Below are positions 16,038 to 25,371 of a stretch of DNA of 64,000 bases, piece after piece. The notes under the pieces were generated by a model. It was not told where the DNA came from, searched no databases, and was given only the letters and a program-made list of their open reading frames with translations. This DNA comes from JAITWN01 sp034002745 (GTDB taxonomy: Bacteria > Pseudomonadota > Gammaproteobacteria > SZUA-140), in assembly GCA_034002745.1 (NCBI GenBank), contig JAVEZY010000004.1, positions 69,611-133,610 of the forward strand, given 5' to 3'. Numbering within the stretch: the first letter of the stretch is position 1; every line of letters begins with the position of its first letter. Position numbers and translations under genes: made by a program.

Positions 16038-17462
16038 ATGTGCAGGAAAATATTCGCAGACTGGCTGTTCCGCTTGGCCATGGGCGTTTTTCCGGTCGCG
16101 GCGGCGATATTGCTGACCGGCTATGCCCAGCCGCCCTCGGTATTGGAGCAGGTCGTGCGCGCCGGAGAACTGCGCGTGGTCACCACCATCGGTCCGACCA
16201 CCTACTATGTCGATGGCCATGGCCCCGCCGGCTTCGAGTACGAGCTCGCGCGCATGTTTGCCGGGCATCTGGGCGTGGAACTGCGGCTTGTCACGCCCGA
16301 TAGCGCGGAAGACATCATCCCCATGATCGCCCGCCGCGAGGCCGATCTTGCGGCCGCCGGCCTCATTGCGACCGAAGAGCATGAACGCGAGGTCCGCTTC
16401 GGTCCCGCCTATCACGAAGCCAGCCAGCAGCTCGTCTACCGCCGCGGCATGCCGCGTCCCGACTCTCTTGCCAGCCTCGACGATACCGTTGTCTCCGGCA
16501 CCCGCCACGCCAGCCTGATCCGCACCGCGCTCAACGAGCATGCCGATGTGCAGTGGCGTTCCGAGCCCGGACTCGAAACAGGCGACCTTCTCGCCCGGCT
16601 GTGGCGCCGGGAAATCCCGTACATCATCGCCGATTCCAACGAGATCAAGGTCAGCCAGCGTTACTACCCCGAACTGAGTGTGGCCTTCGATCTCACTCCG
16701 CCGCAGCCGCTGGCCTGGGCATTCCCGCGCCTGGGCGACGACAGCCTGGTTCGCGCCGCCGAAGAGTTCTTCGCCGCCCTCGGGAAAAATGGTGATCTGG
16801 AGCGGCTGCGGGAGCGCTACTACGGTCACGTGAACGAGTTCGACTATGTTGGCGTGCGCCGCTTCCTGCGTCATGTCGAGCAGCGCCTGCCGAAGTATTC
16901 CGAGCTGTTCCGCCGCGCGGCCATCGATCACCAGCACGACTGGCGGCTGCTGGCCGCGGTCGGCTATCAGGAATCACACTGGAACCCGAAGGCGGTGTCC
17001 CCGACCGGCGTGCGCGGAATCATGATGCTCACGCGCCGTACCGCCAAGGAACTCGGCATCGATGACCGCATCGATCCGGGCAACAGCATCACCGGCGGCG
17101 CCCGTTATCTGCAGCAAATCCTGAAACGGCTGCCGACCCATATCGAGGAGCCCGACCGTACCTGGATGGCGCTCGCCGCCTACAACGTCGGCTACGGGCA
17201 TCTGCAGGACGCTCGCGCCCTCGCGCGCCAGAACGGCGGCGATCCGGACCATTGGGCCGACGTGATGAAGACCTTGCCGCTGCTGACGGAAAAGCAGTGG
17301 TATCGAAAGACGCGCTACGGCTATGCGCGCGGAATGGAAGCCGTACGCTACGTGCAGAACATTCGCGGCTATTACGACATGCTGGTGTGGCAGACCGGAC
17401 CACAGGCCCCGGCGACCGCCACCGTGGCAGCGGCGACGCCGGCAGCCAGCCCGCTGCTCTGA
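16038..17462 (+). CDS. mltF: Membrane-bound lytic murein transglycosylase F
   Basis: A 474-residue periplasmic enzyme that cleaves peptidoglycan glycan strands to 1,6-anhydromuropeptides. After an N-terminal membrane/signal segment (FRLAMGVFPVAAAILLTG) comes a solute-binding (SBP3-like) domain from about residue 40 to 265. The SLT domain follows, with the catalytic Glu in VGYQESHWNPKAVSP, then GIMMLT, NSITGGARYL and AAYNVGYGHL. This two-domain order is diagnostic of MltF. The ATG at 16038 is chosen because upstream residues overlap the tRNA gene on the other strand. A terminator hairpin follows at 17486. Confidence 0.95.
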   Translation: MCRKIFADWLFRLAMGVFPVAAAILLTGYAQPPSVLEQVVRAGELRVVTTIGPTTYYVDGHGPAGFEYELARMFAGHLGVELRLVTPDSAEDIIPMIARREADLAAAGLIATEEHEREVRFGPAYHEASQQLVYRRGMPRPDSLASLDDTVVSGTRHASLIRTALNEHADVQWRSEPGLETGDLLARLWRREIPYIIADSNEIKVSQRYYPELSVAFDLTPPQPLAWAFPRLGDDSLVRAAEEFFAALGKNGDLERLRERYYGHVNEFDYVGVRRFLRHVEQRLPKYSELFRRAAIDHQHDWRLLAAVGYQESHWNPKAVSPTGVRGIMMLTRRTAKELGIDDRIDPGNSITGGARYLQQILKRLPTHIEEPDRTWMALAAYNVGYGHLQDARALARQNGGDPDHWADVMKTLPLLTEKQWYRKTRYGYARGMEAVRYVQNIRGYYDMLVWQTGPQAPATATVAAATPAASPLL

Positions 17463-17485
17463 TCAGGCAGTCAAAAGGGAAGAGG

Positions 17486-17506
17486 AAGGGGACTGTCCCC
17501 TTTTTT
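17486..17506 (+). terminator. Rho-independent terminator of mltF
   Basis: AAGGGGA (17486-17492) and TCCCCTT (17496-17502) form a short stem, followed by a run of T residues to 17506. It lies 24 bp after the mltF stop. Confidence 0.8.
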
Positions 17507-17525
17507 CGCCGCCCCCTCCGCGCCC

Positions 17526-18005
17526 TTACAGATGCCTTTCCCTGATCACCTGCAGTAGCCCCCGCGATGCGGCCTCGACCAGATCGAGCACGCGTTCGAA
17601 ACCCGCCGCACCGCCGTAATAGGGATCCGGCACTTCATCCATGCCCATGTGCGGCGCGTACTCCATGAACAGCCGCACCCTTTCCCGATGTTCCGGCGGA
17701 CAGACCCGTCCCACCATTTCCAGGTTTTCGTGGTCCATCACCAGCACATATTCGAACTGACCGAAATCTTCCTCGCCGATACGCCGCGCCCGCTGGCCAC
17801 TGAGATCTATGCCCCGGCGCAGCGCTGCCGCACACGAACGCGGATCGGGCGGATTGCCGATGTGATAGGCATGGGTGCCCGCGGAGTCGACCAGAATACG
17901 ATCATGCATCCCCTCCTCCCGCGCCAGCGCCTCGAACACGCCGTGGGCCGTGGGTGAGCGGCAGATGTTGCCCATGCAGACGAACAGAACACCGATTTTT
18001 TCCAC
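17526..18005 (-). CDS. Low-molecular-weight protein tyrosine phosphatase
   Basis: A 159-residue cytoplasmic phosphatase. The P-loop CMGNICRS (CX5R) lies at the N-terminus in GVLFVCMGNICRSPTAHGVF, and the general-acid Asp is in EVPDPYYGG. A GTG start at 18005 is chosen because AAGGTG lies 7 nt upstream and the protein then begins right at the conserved VEKIGVLFVC strand. Members dephosphorylate tyrosine-phosphorylated proteins or arsenate-like substrates. The gene is convergent with mltF and divergent from the flavin oxidoreductase gene; its partners are unknown. Confidence 0.92.
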   Translation of the reverse strand: MEKIGVLFVCMGNICRSPTAHGVFEALAREEGMHDRILVDSAGTHAYHIGNPPDPRSCAAALRRGIDLSGQRARRIGEEDFGQFEYVLVMDHENLEMVGRVCPPEHRERVRLFMEYAPHMGMDEVPDPYYGGAAGFERVLDLVEAASRGLLQVIRERHL

Positions 18006-18242
18006 TGTCTCGCACCTTGAATGTCGTTCTCGTCCAACGCGCGCCGGGAACGTGCGCATGCCAGCCGAATGAAAGCGGCAGCTGCGGAGCATCCGGGAAT
18101 CACCTCACGGATTCCCGCCGCGCACACATGATACCGCCGCCGGCCATCAATTGCAGGACGCCCGCCGCAAGCGGCATCCCGAACGCTCGTCTCGACGCAC
18201 GCTGTAGGGCCATAATGTCCGCTATACCAACCGGGAGGCTGC

Positions 18243-19223
18243 ATGGTACCGCTATCGATCCTCGACCTCGTGCGCGTTACGGAAGACACCGGTCCCCGCA
18301 TCGCTCTCGATAATGCGCGCGATCTCGCCCGCCATGCGGAACGCTGGGGCTACCGGCGCCTGTGGGTCGCGGAACATCACAACATGCCCGGCATCGCCAG
18401 CGCGGCGACCGCGATCGCGATCGCTCATATCGCGGCGGGGACGATGTCGATCCGCGTCGGCGCGGGCGGGATCATGCTGCCGAACCATGCACCGCTCATC
18501 GTCGCCGAACAGTTCGGCACGCTGGCACACCTGTTCCCCGGCCGCATCGATCTCGGGCTTGGCCGTGCGCCGGGAACCGATCAGGAGACGGTAAGGGCGC
18601 TGCGTCGCTCACCCGGCGCGGCGGACGCCTTCGCGCAGGATGTGCTCGAGCTGCAGTCGTACTTCGAACCCGAAGCCGCGCAGCGCCGCATCCAGGCCGT
18701 GCCGGCGGCGGGGACGCGCGTGCCGCTGTGGATCCTCGGCTCGAGCAGCTTCGGCGCCGCGCTCGCTGCCGAACTCGGCCTGCCCTACGCTTTCGCCTCG
18801 CACTTCGCACCCGGCATGCTGGATTCCGCACTCGCGCTCTATCGTCATCGTTTCAAGCCGTCGGCGCAGCACGAGCGCCCCTATGCGATGGTGGGCGTGA
18901 ACATCATCGCGGCTGCAAGCGACACCGAAGCGCGCCGGCTGTGGACCACACAGCAGATGTCGTTCGTCGAACTGTTCCGTGGCCGTCCAGGCCTCAGTCG
19001 CCGCCCCATCGACGACATCGAGAACTTCTGGTCTCCGGACGAGAAGACGCGCGTCTCGCAGATGCTCTCCTGCTCGATCGTCGGCTCTCCGGACACGGTG
19101 CGCGCAGGAATCGCGGAACTGGTGGACGAGACCGGCGCCGATGAACTGATCATCGTCTCGGACATCTACGAGCACGCGGCGCGCCTGCGCTCGTTCGAAC
19201 TCATCGCCGAGGTGATCGCCTAG
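18243..19223 (+). CDS. LLM-class flavin-dependent oxidoreductase (luciferase-like)
   Basis: A 326-residue TIM-barrel protein of the bacterial luciferase-like superfamily, YhbW type. Typical segments are ARHAERWGYRRLWVAEHHN, RVGAGGIMLPNHAPLIVAEQ, GTLAHLFPGRIDLGLGRAPG and, near the C-terminus, IVGSPDTVRAGIAEL. Members use FMN or F420 to oxidise small organic molecules; no substrate can be given. GGGAGGCTGC precedes the ATG. An inverted repeat at 19241-19262 lies downstream. Confidence 0.9.
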   Translation: MVPLSILDLVRVTEDTGPRIALDNARDLARHAERWGYRRLWVAEHHNMPGIASAATAIAIAHIAAGTMSIRVGAGGIMLPNHAPLIVAEQFGTLAHLFPGRIDLGLGRAPGTDQETVRALRRSPGAADAFAQDVLELQSYFEPEAAQRRIQAVPAAGTRVPLWILGSSSFGAALAAELGLPYAFASHFAPGMLDSALALYRHRFKPSAQHERPYAMVGVNIIAAASDTEARRLWTTQQMSFVELFRGRPGLSRRPIDDIENFWSPDEKTRVSQMLSCSIVGSPDTVRAGIAELVDETGADELIIVSDIYEHAARLRSFELIAEVIA

Positions 19224-19488
19224 CCGGTTCGAAGATCCTGAGCGGGCATATCCGGGCCCGCTTACCTTCCAAGGGACATCCGCAAGTACGTCGGCATCGG
19301 CGCCAGCGCTCCCGACCGTCCCCTGCACAGCGCCGTTCCGGGTCCTGGAGAGGAGAATCATCCGCTGTCGTCATTCGGCGACGCGGTTTCGCATCCGCAA
19401 CGTCTTTTCGCGCCTGCCACCGGGCGACTATACTTTGCGTACTGTGCGCCTTCCAACAAGTTCCTCCTCTCACTACTTCAGCTGACAA

Positions 19489-20298
19489 GTGCGGATTTCT
19501 CGAGTCACGCAGACAGGCATTCTGTCGCTTTCGGTTTTCCTTGGCGCCTGCGCTTCCAATGACCTGCGGATCGAGCGCGAACTGGCGGCGGTCAATACGC
19601 ATCTGGCGATGATCGACGCCCGGATTGCGCATCTCGAACAGCGTCAGCTCGAGCATCATGAAAGTCTGTCTCAGCAGCACCAGACGGCTTTTTCCTCACT
19701 CATGGAAACGACGATCGCGGAAGTCGATCGGCTGGTGCATCAGCGGCCCCCGGTGCCAATCCTGATCGGCAGCATTCTCACCGAGCAAAGCGAACCGGGG
19801 CAGCAGGCGGCGGATTCGTTACCCGCCGCCAAGCGCCGGACAATGATGGGCGACAAACAGGTGATCGGCAGCATCGAGCGTGTTCACCTCTCCCCTCCCG
19901 GCATGATGCTGGAAGCGCGCATCGACACCGGCGCCGAATCCTCCTCGATCGATGCCCGCGACATCACCGAGTTCAAGCGCGACGGCAACACCTGGGTGCG
20001 CTTCCGCATCATGGACCACGACAACCAGACGACGGAGATCGAACGCCGTGTCGTCCGTCACGCCCGGATTCTGCAGTCATCCACCAGTGAAGCCGAGCGT
20101 CGTCCCGTCGTCCGGCTGCGGATCGCCATCGGCTCTCATGCCCAGGTCGCGGAGTTCACGCTTACCGATCGGGAACACCTGTCATACCCCATTCTGATCG
20201 GCCGCAACGTGCTCAACGACGTCATGCTCGTGGACGTGAGCAGGACACATATCGCCCCGCTGGAAGGCGGGGCCAATGAAGACAGCAGCACACGCTAA
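19489..20298 (+). CDS. Retropepsin-like (RimK-associated 'ATP-dependent zinc protease') lipoprotein
   Basis: A 269-residue protein with a signal peptide ending in lipobox LGAC, a helical region (ERELAAVNTHLAMIDARIAH) that may be coiled coil, and a C-terminal aspartic-protease-like domain. The catalytic motif DTGAESSSIDA lies near residue 146, and ILIGRNVLNDVMLVDV near the end. The family is often misnamed as zinc protease; the fold resembles retropepsin. The start is GTG, just after the promoter-poor gap. It overlaps the next gene by one base, making it the first of a three-gene operon with the UUP1 and ATP-grasp genes. Confidence 0.88.
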   Translation: MRISRVTQTGILSLSVFLGACASNDLRIERELAAVNTHLAMIDARIAHLEQRQLEHHESLSQQHQTAFSSLMETTIAEVDRLVHQRPPVPILIGSILTEQSEPGQQAADSLPAAKRRTMMGDKQVIGSIERVHLSPPGMMLEARIDTGAESSSIDARDITEFKRDGNTWVRFRIMDHDNQTTEIERRVVRHARILQSSTSEAERRPVVRLRIAIGSHAQVAEFTLTDREHLSYPILIGRNVLNDVMLVDVSRTHIAPLEGGANEDSSTR

Positions 20299-21806
20299 TG
20301 TCTGACTCCATCTTCCGCGGGCTGATTCTTCTGCTGATCCTTGCCGGTCTGCTGACGGCATGGCTGCGCCATGCCGACACTGGCATGCCCTTTCTTCCGG
20401 GCGAACAGGCATCGACCTGGATCGTCGAAGCGAAGGTCGACTTCGTGGCCGACGGTCCGGTCATGCTGAGCCTGAACATCCCCGACAATCCCCCGGCCTT
20501 CCGCGTACTTTCCGAACAGACCGCATCGCCCGGCTACGGCTTTTCAATCGTTGAGCAGGACGGGCGGCGGCGCGGTGAATGGTCGGTTCGAAGTGCGCAT
20601 GGTCCGCAGACGCTGTATTACAAAGTCCACGTGGTTCCCGACCGGGACATGGTGGATTCGAGCCCGCTCCCGCCGGCAACGGGACGCGACGTGTTCTGGG
20701 AAGAACCCGAGGCGACGGCGGCCCGGCAGTTGATCGCCAGCGCCCGTGCACGCTCCAGCACCCCGGAAAGCCTGGCACGCGAGATCATCCGCGAGCTCAC
20801 CAGCAGCGATCCCTCGCAGAACGCGACGCTCCTGCTGGCGAACCGGCAGCGCGTCACCCTCATCGAACTGCTGCTGACCGATGCCGGCATCCCGGCACGC
20901 ATTTCGATGGGACTGCTGCTTCAGGACGCGCGGCGCAACCAGAGCCTGACGCCGGTGATTGAGATCTTCACTGGAGATCGCTGGCTGGCGTTCGATCCGG
21001 CGACCGGCCGTCAGGGAACTCCCGACAATCTGCTGCTGTGGCATCGGGGTGACCGCTTCCTCACCGACCTGGTCGGCGGCTCCGGCACTCACGTCAGCTT
21101 CTCCATGATCCGCCGCGCCATGTCGCTGGAAGGGCTGGCATCAGCCTCCGCAGGAGCGGACCGTTTCCGCCTGCTCAGCATCCATCAGCTGCCGATCGAG
21201 CAACAGAGCGTTTTCAAACTGCTCCTCTTGTTTCCGATCGCGGCGCTGGTGACGGTGTTCATGCGTATACTGATCGGCCTGCGAACCTCCGGCACCTTCA
21301 TGCCGATCCTGATCGCGTTCGCCTTTCTGCAGACTTCGCTGCTGCCGGGGCTGACCAGCTTCCTCACCATCGTCGGCATCGGCCTGCTGCTGCGCAGCTA
21401 TCTGTCACACCTCAATCTGCTGCTCGTCGCCCGCATCGCGACCATCATCGTCATCGTCATCTTCCTGATAGCGGCGATGAGTCTCATCGGCTATCACCTC
21501 GGCTTCAGCGCCGGGATGACAATCGCCTTCTTCCCGATCGTCATCATCGCCTGGACCATCGAGCGCATGTCGATCCTGTGGGAAGAGGAAGGTCCGCGAG
21601 AGGTGTTCATTCAGGGAACAGGCAGCATTATCGTGGCCATCGCCGCCTTCGTATTGATGCGCAACCCGGTGGTCGGCCATCTCAGCTTCAATTTCCCCGA
21701 GCTCAACCTGGTGGTGATCGCCTTGATCATGCTCATCGGCAAGTACACCGGCTACCGCCTGCTCGAGCTGCGTCGCTTCCGCGCCATGGAGGAGCAAGCC
21801 CCATGA
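20298..21806 (+). CDS. Inactive transglutaminase/7TM membrane protein (UUP1 family)
   Basis: A 502-residue membrane protein. One N-terminal helix (IFRGLILLLILAGLLTAWL) is followed by a periplasmic domain of roughly 280 residues with a degenerate transglutaminase-like core (RVTLIELLLTDAGIPARIS, DRWLAFDPATGRQGTPDN). The catalytic Cys is absent there. About seven transmembrane helices occupy the C-terminal 190 residues, with LRTSGTFMPILIAFAFLQTS and GKYTGYRLLELRRF. It is the middle gene of the operon; its stop overlaps the ATP-grasp start as ATGA. Confidence 0.88.
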   Translation: MSDSIFRGLILLLILAGLLTAWLRHADTGMPFLPGEQASTWIVEAKVDFVADGPVMLSLNIPDNPPAFRVLSEQTASPGYGFSIVEQDGRRRGEWSVRSAHGPQTLYYKVHVVPDRDMVDSSPLPPATGRDVFWEEPEATAARQLIASARARSSTPESLAREIIRELTSSDPSQNATLLLANRQRVTLIELLLTDAGIPARISMGLLLQDARRNQSLTPVIEIFTGDRWLAFDPATGRQGTPDNLLLWHRGDRFLTDLVGGSGTHVSFSMIRRAMSLEGLASASAGADRFRLLSIHQLPIEQQSVFKLLLLFPIAALVTVFMRILIGLRTSGTFMPILIAFAFLQTSLLPGLTSFLTIVGIGLLLRSYLSHLNLLLVARIATIIVIVIFLIAAMSLIGYHLGFSAGMTIAFFPIVIIAWTIERMSILWEEEGPREVFIQGTGSIIVAIAAFVLMRNPVVGHLSFNFPELNLVVIALIMLIGKYTGYRLLELRRFRAMEEQAP

Positions 21807-22816
21807 GGGGCTGGTCGAATCCCGCGCGACTGAAGGCCCTGGGTGTCATGGGCATGAACTGCCGGAACATCGAGTTCGTGAGCAGATACAATGACCGCCG
21901 CCTTTATCCCCTGGTAGACGACAAGCTCAAGACCAAGCTCCTCGCGCACGACCACGGGCTGGCGACCCCGGCCCTGCGCTCCGTAATCCGGCGGCAACAC
22001 GAGATCCGCCAGCTCGGGCAGCGGCTGGAAGGGCTGGACGGCTTCGCCATCAAGCCGGCGCGCGGCTCGGGCGGCAAGGGAATACTGGTGGTGAGCGGGC
22101 GGCGCGGCGACCGCTTCGTGAAAGCCTCAGGCAAAGAGGTCACCATCGATGATCTCGGCCGCCATATGTCGAACGTGATCGCCGGCCTGCACTCTCTGGC
22201 CGGGACGCCGGACGTGGCGATCATCGAAGACCTCATCCGCCTGGATCCACACTTCGACGGCTACTCCCATGAGGGCATACCCGACATCCGCATCATCGTT
22301 TTCCGGGGCTACCCGGTGATGGCGATGCTGCGCCTGGCGACACACGCCTCCGACGGCAAGGCCAATCTGCATCAGGGCGCGGTCGGCGTCGGACTCGACA
22401 TGGCCACGGGAGACGGTATTCACGCGGTGCATTTCGGCCATCGCATCCACACCCATCCCGACACCGGCATGGCCCTCGACCGCATCGTTACACCTTACTG
22501 GCGCACTCTCCTGACACTCGCGGCACGATGTTACGAGATGACAGGGCTGGGCTATATCGGTGCGGATATCGTGCTCGACCGGGACCGCGGACCCGCGCTC
22601 CTGGAGCTCAATGCGCGCCCGGGGCTATCGATCCAGGTCGCCAACGGCTCCGGTCTGCTGCCCAGGCTGCGCCACATCGAAGCACTGACCCAGACCCGCT
22701 CGCCCGAACAGCGCGCCGACTATTCGATGGGCGTCTTCGCCAGCCGCGGTACGCGGCAAGATGCCGGCGAATTGAGCGCGGGTCGCGCCGGGGACACTAG
22801 AAAATCGGTGGGTTGA
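21803..22816 (+). CDS. Alpha-L-glutamate ligase-like ATP-grasp protein
   Basis: A 337-residue ATP-grasp ligase of the RimK-related group. Signature parts are FAIKPARGSGGKGILVV (ATP-binding loop), DIRIIVFRGYPVMAM, the GAVGVGLDM segment and, for the metal site, PALLELNARPGLSIQ. It begins with the ATGA overlap of the UUP1 stop at 21803. ATP-grasp ligases of this type add amino acids to a carboxyl group. The three-gene set recurs across proteobacteria, which suggests a peptide or glutamate tag is made inside and processed at the envelope; that pathway is inference. Confidence 0.9.
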   Translation: MRGWSNPARLKALGVMGMNCRNIEFVSRYNDRRLYPLVDDKLKTKLLAHDHGLATPALRSVIRRQHEIRQLGQRLEGLDGFAIKPARGSGGKGILVVSGRRGDRFVKASGKEVTIDDLGRHMSNVIAGLHSLAGTPDVAIIEDLIRLDPHFDGYSHEGIPDIRIIVFRGYPVMAMLRLATHASDGKANLHQGAVGVGLDMATGDGIHAVHFGHRIHTHPDTGMALDRIVTPYWRTLLTLAARCYEMTGLGYIGADIVLDRDRGPALLELNARPGLSIQVANGSGLLPRLRHIEALTQTRSPEQRADYSMGVFASRGTRQDAGELSAGRAGDTRKSVG

Positions 22817-23064
22817 CGCGGCCAAACGGCCCTTCATTCCCCGTCCCTGATCTCCCTTCTGTCATTCCGCCCTCCTGTATTCGCTCCCGGCGGTCAGGGC
22901 CGTGCCTCCTCGACGTCGCACGAGCGGGCAGCCAGCGTTGATCCTCAGGCCGCTCGGACACGCCCGAATGTCTTCCAGCCGCCTCACCGAACGCTGCCGG
23001 CACGAGGAACCCGGCAGGTGGACAAGTCAGATCCGATGTACGACCATGATCTTCTGATCGAGAA

Positions 23065-23373
23065 ATGATTGAGGCCACAGTGGATCAACAGGACATCGCC
23101 GGACTGGAAGTAACAAGCGAACTGCGGGCGCTCATCGGCCGGCGCGTGCGCTACAAGGGTGAGCTCTACGAAGTCTTCGAGATCCTCGAGCATGATCCCC
23201 TGGCCCTGGTTCTGCAGAACGAGGCCCATCTGCACATCCAGCCGGACCAGCATGGTGAAGCACATCGTCGCGTGCCGGAAACCGTCACCGTGCCCATTGC
23301 TCTGAACGAGACGGCCGAACCGGATTTCGACGAAATGCAGATCGAACTGCTGGAGGAAGCTCCGCCCGCCTGA
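23065..23373 (+). CDS. Small acidic hypothetical protein
   Basis: A 102-residue soluble, acidic protein. The central region ALIGRRVRYKGELYEVFEIL looks like a small beta-barrel (SH3-like) strand pair, and the C-terminus is Glu-rich (FDEMQIELLEEAPPA). A GTG at 23080 with TTGAGGCCACA ahead is an alternative start that would give 97 residues. It converges on kdsB, 16 bp away. I do not recognise the family; length and codon use make it a credible gene. Confidence 0.65.
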   Translation: MIEATVDQQDIAGLEVTSELRALIGRRVRYKGELYEVFEILEHDPLALVLQNEAHLHIQPDQHGEAHRRVPETVTVPIALNETAEPDFDEMQIELLEEAPPA

Positions 23374-23389
23374 GACCAGTCCGCCGCCC

Positions 23390-24166
23390 TCAGCCCGCCG
23401 GACCGCTCCCCTCGACCGCGACCCGCAGGGCTGTAAGGTCCTCTTCGGTATCGATTCCCGGTCCGGGACGGACATGCGCCACTTCCACCCGTATGACTCG
23501 GCCGTGCCACAGCGCACGCAGCTGTTCCAGTGCCTCCGTGCGCTCGAGCATGCATGGCGTCCAGCCAACGAACTCCTGCAGGAAGCCGGCCCGATAGGCG
23601 TAGAGGCCGATATGCCGCAGGTACGCGGCGTCGCCTTCGGGCATGACGCCCGGCGCGCGCGCGAATGCATCCCGCGCCCAGGGAATCGGCGCGCGACTGA
23701 AATAGAGCGCGTGGCCGCGTGCATTCACCACCACTTTCACCACATTGGGATCGAACAGTTCCGCCGCCTCGCGGATCGGCGCGCACAGCGTCGCGATCGA
23801 GACCTCGGCATCCTCCGCGATGGCGCGCGCAACCTGATCGAGCAGCGCCGCGGGCATCTGCGGCTCATCACACTGCAGGTTGACCACGATGTGGTCATCA
23901 GCCAGTCCGACAACGCGGGCAACCTCGGCGATGCGATCGGTACCCGAGGCATGCTGCGTGCCCGTTATGCAGACCTCAGCGCCGAATTCGCGAGCGACAG
24001 TGGCGACGCGTTCATCGTCGGTGGCGACGATCACCCGCTCTGCCCCGCTTTCACGCGCCAGGCGCCAGGCGTGCTCGACCAGCGTCCGTCCGGCGATCAG
24101 ACGCAGAGGCTTGCCCGGCAGGCGGCTGGCGCCGTAGCGCGCGGGAATGACAACGGTATAACTCAT
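23390..24166 (-). CDS. kdsB: 3-deoxy-manno-octulosonate cytidylyltransferase
   Basis: A 258-residue enzyme that activates Kdo as CMP-Kdo for lipopolysaccharide inner core synthesis. The N-terminus VVIPARYGASRLPGKPL is the nucleotide-binding signature, followed by VATDDERV, HASGTDRIAEVA, NLQCDEPQMP and YLRHIGLYAYRAGFL. It overlaps the upstream Trm112 gene by 3 bases (start ATG within ATGA), in the operon exbB-exbD-lpxK-Trm112-kdsB. Confidence 0.96.
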   Translation of the reverse strand: MSYTVVIPARYGASRLPGKPLRLIAGRTLVEHAWRLARESGAERVIVATDDERVATVAREFGAEVCITGTQHASGTDRIAEVARVVGLADDHIVVNLQCDEPQMPAALLDQVARAIAEDAEVSIATLCAPIREAAELFDPNVVKVVVNARGHALYFSRAPIPWARDAFARAPGVMPEGDAAYLRHIGLYAYRAGFLQEFVGWTPCMLERTEALEQLRALWHGRVIRVEVAHVRPGPGIDTEEDLTALRVAVEGSGPAG

Positions 24167-24342
24167 ACTTCCTCTTCGGGATCCAGCCGTCGCGCCTCGT
24201 CCTCCAGCATGACCGGGATGTCGTTGCGAATCGGATAGGCGAGCCGGTCCGCCTTGCAGACCAGTTCCGCGGCGTCCTTGCGATATACCAGCGGTCCCTT
24301 GCAGACCGGACAGGCAAGTATATCCAACAGTTTCTTGTCCAT
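24163..24342 (-). CDS. Trm112/YcaR family zinc-ribbon-like protein
   Basis: A 59-residue protein, MDKKLLDILACPVCKGPLVY onward. It carries CPVC and one further Cys (ELVCKAD), then LAYPIRNDIPVMLEDEARRL, matching the YcaR/Trm112 family found next to kdsB in many gammaproteobacteria. AGGAGAGAAGCG precedes the ATG. It overlaps kdsB at an ATGA and follows lpxK by 15 bp. Members are small partners of methyltransferases in some organisms; the role of bacterial YcaR is not settled. Confidence 0.93.
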   Translation of the reverse strand: MDKKLLDILACPVCKGPLVYRKDAAELVCKADRLAYPIRNDIPVMLEDEARRLDPEEEV

Positions 24343-24357
24343 CGCTTCTCTCCTGAA

Positions 24358-25371
24358 TCAGTCCGATATGGTGGCCGCGCCCGCGCGACCGCCACCGGCT
24401 TCACGCAGCGCTCCCAGCACGCGCGGCGCAAGACGCTCGTGAGGCTGCGCCTCGACGGGCAGATACCAGCAGTCCTCGCCACAGAAACGGCGGCACTTCA
24501 CGGCGTCCTTCTCGGTCATGAACACCGGCAGCTCATCGCCGAAAGCGAGATCCTCAGCAGTGTATGCGTGATGATCGGGAAAGGGATGTTCGATGACCGT
24601 GAATCCGAGTTGCCTGAGCTGGCGGAAGAAGCGTTCCGGATGACCAATCCCCGCCACCGCGTGCACATGCCGCCTGGGAAAGCTCTCCGGCGCCTGCGCG
24701 GTTTCATCGCGCCGCACATTGCGCAACTCTCCCGGATGCATGGTCATGGGGAATTCGCGACGCAGCGCCGTGCCGCCATTCACCACCAGGAAATCGGCCC
24801 GCGACAGACGCGACACCGGCTCGCGCAGCGGGCCGGCGGGAAGGCAGAAGCGGTTCCCGAAGCGACGCACGCCATCGATGACCACGATCTCGATGTCCCG
24901 CTCCAGCGCATAGTGCTGCAGCCCATCGTCGGACACCACCACGTCGACATCGTTGTAGCGCAGCAATGCCTCGGCCGCTGCCACCCGGTCGGGTCCCACA
25001 GCGACCGGGCAACGTGCCCGGCGGGCGATCACCACCGGCTCGTCACCGACCATGTCGGGATCGCTGTCGGGGCGCACCTGCTGCGGCCAGTGCCGGGCGC
25101 GACCGCGATAACCGCGCGATACCACGCCAGGGCGGTAGCCTTCACTGCGCAACAGTTCCACCAGCCAGATGACGAGCGGCGTCTTGCCGGTGCCACCGAC
25201 GGTGATGTTGCCGACGACGATGACCGGCGCGGCGACCCGGCGCCGGCGCAGAACGCCGGCCCGGTAGGCGGCGTACCTCAGCACGATGATGCCTCGATAG
25301 AGCCAGGAAAGCGGACGCAGCAGGACCGTCAGGCCGCTCGCGTCATACCAGCCGTCGGTTACGGCCTTCAC
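24358..25371 (-). CDS. lpxK: Tetraacyldisaccharide 4'-kinase (lipid A)
   Basis: A 337-residue membrane-associated kinase that phosphorylates the 4' position of the lipid A precursor. The P-loop is in VVGNITVGGTGKTPLVIWL, the acidic motif in VVSDDGLQHYALERDIEIVV, and ITEKDAVK-like FMTEKDAVKCRRF near the C-terminus. An N-terminal hydrophobic segment (LLRPLSWLYRGIIVLRY) anchors it. It overlaps exbD by 4 bp (25368-25371). Confidence 0.96.
   Translation of the reverse strand: MKAVTDGWYDASGLTVLLRPLSWLYRGIIVLRYAAYRAGVLRRRRVAAPVIVVGNITVGGTGKTPLVIWLVELLRSEGYRPGVVSRGYRGRARHWPQQVRPDSDPDMVGDEPVVIARRARCPVAVGPDRVAAAEALLRYNDVDVVVSDDGLQHYALERDIEIVVIDGVRRFGNRFCLPAGPLREPVSRLSRADFLVVNGGTALRREFPMTMHPGELRNVRRDETAQAPESFPRRHVHAVAGIGHPERFFRQLRQLGFTVIEHPFPDHHAYTAEDLAFGDELPVFMTEKDAVKCRRFCGEDCWYLPVEAQPHERLAPRVLGALREAGGGRAGAATISD

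Noticed and set aside
19224..19488. Additional gene between the flavin oxidoreductase and the retropepsin-like gene
   Set aside because: Only short out-of-phase frames exist; the interval carries a weak inverted repeat (19241-19262) and a TATACT box (19429-19434) instead.
22817..23064. Small gene between the ATP-grasp gene and the acidic hypothetical gene
   Set aside because: No frame with a plausible start, ribosome site or protein-like composition.
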